From assembly GCA_964655355.1 (NCBI GenBank), contig CAZZMD010000001.1, positions 1 through 64,000 on the forward strand: a DNA stretch of 64,000 nt, read 5' to 3'. The notes beneath the pieces are model-generated. The model saw nothing but the letters and a program-made list of their open reading frames with translations, was not told the origin of the DNA and ran no database searches. Shown here one piece after another: positions 61,001-64,000 of this stretch. Each line of letters opens with the position of its first letter. Position 1 is the stretch's first letter. The DNA is from CALGDE01 sp964655355 (GTDB taxonomy: Bacteria > Cyanobacteriota > Cyanobacteriia > CACIAM-69d). The position numbers were made by a program, and so were the translations under genes.

Positions 61001-62692
61001 TTAGGCGGGAGTTGCCGGTTCGGTGGCTTCCTGCCCAAAGGATTGTAAAAACGATTCAATTTCCCGCGCGGCGTCGGTGTTGCCTTTCTTCAGATACAAG
61101 GTCTGGGCCTTGCGCAGGGTCGCCTTCGCCTCCTCCACTTTGCCCTGTTTCCCGAGGATGCCCCCCAGAATTTTTAACGGTTCCGGTTCCTCCGGCTGGG
61201 CTTGCGATGCTTTCTGTAATGTGGCGATCGCCTCGTCGACCTTGCCCTGGTTATAGAGCACCATACCGACGACCCAATCAAATTCGGGACCGTCCGCATT
61301 GAAATTCCGCTGGACAAAAATCTGATCCACCTGGAGTGCCGCTGCCACATTCGCCTGCTGCAAATACAAATTCCGCGCCACTTTCAACGACAGCAACCCC
61401 TCGGGCTCCTTACCCTGTCCGAAAAATCCTGCCCCCAGGAGTTGATAGGCTTCCGCCCAATAATTATCCGCCTCGACAAGGGGATTCAAAAAGGCGATCA
61501 CCTCGTCATATTTTTTCTCTTCCAGCAGCGATCGCGCCGTCTCTAACTGTTCTGCCTTCAGCGCCGCCGCCTTTTCCTTATCGTCATCGCTAGCTTCGGG
61601 GGCAGGGGCAGATACTTGTGCCTCATCTGCTTCAGAGGCGGGGGGCGTTTCTTCGGGTTCGGTTGGGGGAGCGGGTGCGGTGTTTTCGGGTTCGGGCGGT
61701 TGGTCCGGTTTAGCTTCTTCTTCGGCGGACCAGATGGCTTCGTTTTGGGTAAATTCCCCTTCCTGGGCGATCGCCGGTTTTTCGGGTGCCGATGGCTCGG
61801 GCTCAGGCACCGGGGCATCAGCATCCCTGGCCAACGCCGCCGCATCCCCCTGTACATCCAGCTTCATCACCCGAGGCGCACCCTGACTGGGCACATCGAG
61901 CTGAATTTCCAGGGAAATCGGTCCCAAATCCACCTTGGTCGACACCGCTACCTGTTCCACCGGTAAATTGCGGGATTGGACGTGGGCAATGCTCGCCTCC
62001 AATAATTCAAAGGCATCGTCCAAGGTTTGGCGGGGTGCAGCCGCCTTGGAAGGGGATGGGGGCTGGGTCGCGGGTTCAATACGGGTTTCATCCGTGGGAT
62101 CCAGCGCTAATGCCGCCGCGGCAAACTCCTCGTCCTGCAAATCCCCATCAGCACCCCCATCCGCAATGGTCGGTTGAATTGCCGTTTCCACCACCTGCCC
62201 CACAATCTTTTGCAACTCCGCAAAGTTCATGCGCGGCTGTTGGACGGGCGGGGCGGCCGGCTTCGGCGGGGGAGACGCCGGTGCGGCAGTGGGTGGAGGG
62301 GCAATGGGTTCAGGGGCGATCGCCCTAGGCAAAGCAGGTTGTGACGGGGTCTCCGGCTCCAAATCCTCCGCCACCGGTAATGGCACACCACCGGCTAGGG
62401 GCATCGTCGATCGCCATTCCGCCTCCGATTCGCCCATGGCCCACCCTTCCACGGTGACCTGAGCTTCCACTTGGCTAAGCCCCAGCTTATCCAACCCCCG
62501 TTTCACATAGGCTTGGATTTTGGTTTGGTCCGGCGCCAGGATGCCCAAAAACGCAATCACCAACCCTTGGGCGCGATCGCGGGTGACCTGGACAGAAATC
62601 CCATCCTTATGGAGGGGGCGCGACATCACCGCCGCGATCGCCTCCGGACTTCCCTGGCGGGCCAAATTTAAAAGCTGGGTCACATTTGCCAT
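61001..62692 (-). CDS. TPR protein with cyanobacterial N-terminal domain
   Basis: The 563-residue protein opens with a ~75-residue domain beginning MANVTQLLNLARQGSPEAIA and including KDGISVQVTRDRAQGLVIAFLG, seen in other cyanobacterial proteins of unknown role. A Pro/Ala/Glu-rich linker covers about 100-370, with a second globular segment around 220-280. Three to four TPR units finish the protein (LETARSLLEEKKYDEVIAFL, LLGAGFFGQGKEPEGLLSLK, AKATLRKAQTLYLKKGNTDA). No membrane segment. It is probably a scaffold. Confidence 0.8.
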   Translation of the reverse strand: MANVTQLLNLARQGSPEAIAAVMSRPLHKDGISVQVTRDRAQGLVIAFLGILAPDQTKIQAYVKRGLDKLGLSQVEAQVTVEGWAMGESEAEWRSTMPLAGGVPLPVAEDLEPETPSQPALPRAIAPEPIAPPPTAAPASPPPKPAAPPVQQPRMNFAELQKIVGQVVETAIQPTIADGGADGDLQDEEFAAAALALDPTDETRIEPATQPPSPSKAAAPRQTLDDAFELLEASIAHVQSRNLPVEQVAVSTKVDLGPISLEIQLDVPSQGAPRVMKLDVQGDAAALARDADAPVPEPEPSAPEKPAIAQEGEFTQNEAIWSAEEEAKPDQPPEPENTAPAPPTEPEETPPASEADEAQVSAPAPEASDDDKEKAAALKAEQLETARSLLEEKKYDEVIAFLNPLVEADNYWAEAYQLLGAGFFGQGKEPEGLLSLKVARNLYLQQANVAAALQVDQIFVQRNFNADGPEFDWVVGMVLYNQGKVDEAIATLQKASQAQPEEPEPLKILGGILGKQGKVEEAKATLRKAQTLYLKKGNTDAAREIESFLQSFGQEATEPATPA

Positions 62693-62733
62693 AGAGTTAC
62701 CAGTTAGTTACCAGTTACCGCTTGTCTGCTTAC

Positions 62734-64000
62734 CTAGTTGGTCTCCCGCAGCAGGAGATAGTAGAGCCGCCCCCGAGAGCCCGTCACCCCCGCCCGAGCG
62801 CCCGCCCGTGGACCGGTGCCCATAAAGTAATCGGCACGACCGGGACCAATCATGGCGCTACCGGTGTCCTGGTCGAGGACAAACCGGTTGACCCGATGAT
62901 ATTCAATCCGCCCAGCGCTGTTTACATAGGGCAACGACGTATTCACCAAGGCGATCGCCCCCGCCGGCATCAAACTGCGATCGGTGGCAATGGAGCGATC
63001 GGCGGTCACCGGTACATTTAGATTGCCCCGAGCCGGCGATCCATGCGTCTCCCGAAAGAAAATAAATCGGTGATTGCGGGGCAAATAATTATTCATTTCC
63101 CCAGGATTTTCTCGGAACCATCGGGTCATCACCGGCAAAGTCATCCCCTGGCGCGGCAGCCGTCCATCCTTGGCAATCTCCGCCCCAACGCTGATATAGG
63201 GATAGCCATTGTGGCCCGCAAAGCCCACGGAGGTGACGGTACCGTCCGTAAGCTGCAACCGGGCGGACCCTTGGATATGCACCAAAAATGCCTCCAAGCG
63301 ATCGCGCAGCCAAATCAACTCGGTGCCCTTGACGACGCTCTCGGTACCTTCCCCATTTCTCCCTTCCAGCTCCTCACGGGTGGGATAGGGCTCCTGCCAC
63401 TGGTCGCGATCGCGGGGCAGGGCATACAGGGGATAACGAAATTCTTCCGTACGGGTGCGGCTCGCCCGATAAATGGGCTCAAAATAGCCGGTGTAATAGA
63501 CCTCCCCATTGCCATCCCGTCCGACAGAGGCATATAGCTCAAACTCCCGAGCGATCACCTTTTGTAAATCCTGAGCCGATCGCGCCGAGGCCACCAACTG
63601 TCGGAAGCGCCGCAAACTACGCAGCACCCGAGCATGGGTCACCCCCTCCACCGGATAATCCCGATAGGCTTCCCGCGAACTCGCCGTTTGCATATAGCGC
63701 AGGCTGTAATCGATGGATTTGAGTAAGTTCTGGCGATCGCCCCGGCTGCCGAAAAGCTGCCAATCCATGCCCAAAGAACCGCCCACTGGCAATGCGATCG
63801 GGTCAGCCAAGGGAATTTCTACATCGTTACTTATAGGCTTACCGTCGGGGGCCGTCGCCTCAGGGTTCGGCGGCGGCTCGTCCTTTAGGGGGGTAAGGCT
63901 AGCGGCGATCGCCCCTTTATGGGCGAGGGGATGGGCGAGGGCACGGCGGGGGCTCGTCATTTCCCCAGCAGCTCCCGTTAAACCGAGGGAACCTAACCCC
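62734..64000 (-). CDS. mltA: Membrane-bound lytic murein transglycosylase A (partial at right edge)
   Basis: MltA cuts peptidoglycan glycan strands to 1,6-anhydro products. The MltA domain (YYTGYFEPIYRASRTRTEEFRYPLYALP, GFAGHNGYPYISVG) is followed by the 3D domain (LDQDTGSAMIGPGRADYFMGTG) with the catalytic aspartates. An ATG at 63960 is possible, but the frame stays open to the right edge and reads LGSLGLTGAAGE just before it, which looks like the end of a signal sequence. The true start is therefore likely outside the window. Confidence 0.9.
   Translation of the reverse strand, partial: GLGSLGLTGAAGEMTSPRRALAHPLAHKGAIAASLTPLKDEPPPNPEATAPDGKPISNDVEIPLADPIALPVGGSLGMDWQLFGSRGDRQNLLKSIDYSLRYMQTASSREAYRDYPVEGVTHARVLRSLRRFRQLVASARSAQDLQKVIAREFELYASVGRDGNGEVYYTGYFEPIYRASRTRTEEFRYPLYALPRDRDQWQEPYPTREELEGRNGEGTESVVKGTELIWLRDRLEAFLVHIQGSARLQLTDGTVTSVGFAGHNGYPYISVGAEIAKDGRLPRQGMTLPVMTRWFRENPGEMNNYLPRNHRFIFFRETHGSPARGNLNVPVTADRSIATDRSLMPAGAIALVNTSLPYVNSAGRIEYHRVNRFVLDQDTGSAMIGPGRADYFMGTGPRAGARAGVTGSRGRLYYLLLRETN

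Overview
This is a cyanobacterial chromosome segment. It carries the 3' end of rbcL followed by rbcX and rbcS (form IB Rubisco), psaM, rpaB, a ferrochelatase with a chlorophyll-binding tail, cyanophycin genes, ebsA and a Tic22 homologue. Dozens of copies of the HIP1 octamer GCGATCGC are scattered through genes and spacers. The DNA is GC-rich, genes are densely packed on both strands, and I see no tRNA, rRNA, CRISPR array, prophage or insertion sequence. I cannot name the genus.

Layout. 1-6.5 kb: rbcL-rbcX-rbcS, a BFN-domain protein, a divergent Ser/Thr kinase, a STAND NTPase with an HTH and helical repeats, and a small membrane protein. 6.6-13.1 kb: a phytase-like lipoprotein, a membrane GT2 glucosyltransferase (probably the glucolipid synthase), ebsA, a BioD/DRTGG protein, family-4 uracil-DNA glycosylase and rpiA. 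13.2-18.7 kb: cphB, cphA and an M16 peptidase. 18.7-26.7 kb: peroxiredoxin and ferredoxin, TolC, a membrane protein, an EF-G paralogue and glycerate kinase. 27-34.6 kb: a degenerate histidine kinase followed by a CHAT protease, TerC, psaM, a coiled-coil membrane protein and a HerA-like ATPase. 34.6-37.7 kb: a four-gene reverse-strand cluster of a Gly-rich membrane peptide, membrane spermidine synthase-like protein, DUF4178 protein and SpeD. 37.9-47.1 kb: rpaB, HIT, a UbiH-like hydroxylase, a tyrosine recombinase, a methyltransferase, hemH, tic22 and prmC. 47-51.7 kb: an AT-richer spacer, a GAF-GGDEF-EAL protein and an alpha/beta hydrolase with an extra C-terminal domain. 51.9-64 kb: pepA, a DUF2256 peptide, tgt, an HHL1-like protein, an RRM protein, a phosphohexomutase, an RTX protein, a coiled-coil protein, a TPR protein and mltA running off the right edge.

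How the genes fit together. Most are housekeeping or photosynthesis genes: carbon fixation (rbcLXS), photorespiration and pentose phosphates (glyk, rpiA), nitrogen storage (cphB/cphA), heme (hemH), PSI (psaM) and its likely regulator (rpaB), envelope (tolC, tic22, mltA, GT2) and translation (prmC, tgt, EF-G-like).

The most interesting material is of three kinds. First, the SpeD/DUF4178/SpeE-like/Gly-rich peptide cluster looks like a dedicated membrane polyamine module rather than ordinary spermidine synthesis. Second, many spacers and gene boundaries carry tandem repeats of 7-22 bp, with a different unit at each locus. Third, two gene-end hairpins are built from inverted pairs of HIP1 octamers. 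The adjacent pseudokinase-CHAT gene pair is also worth a look.
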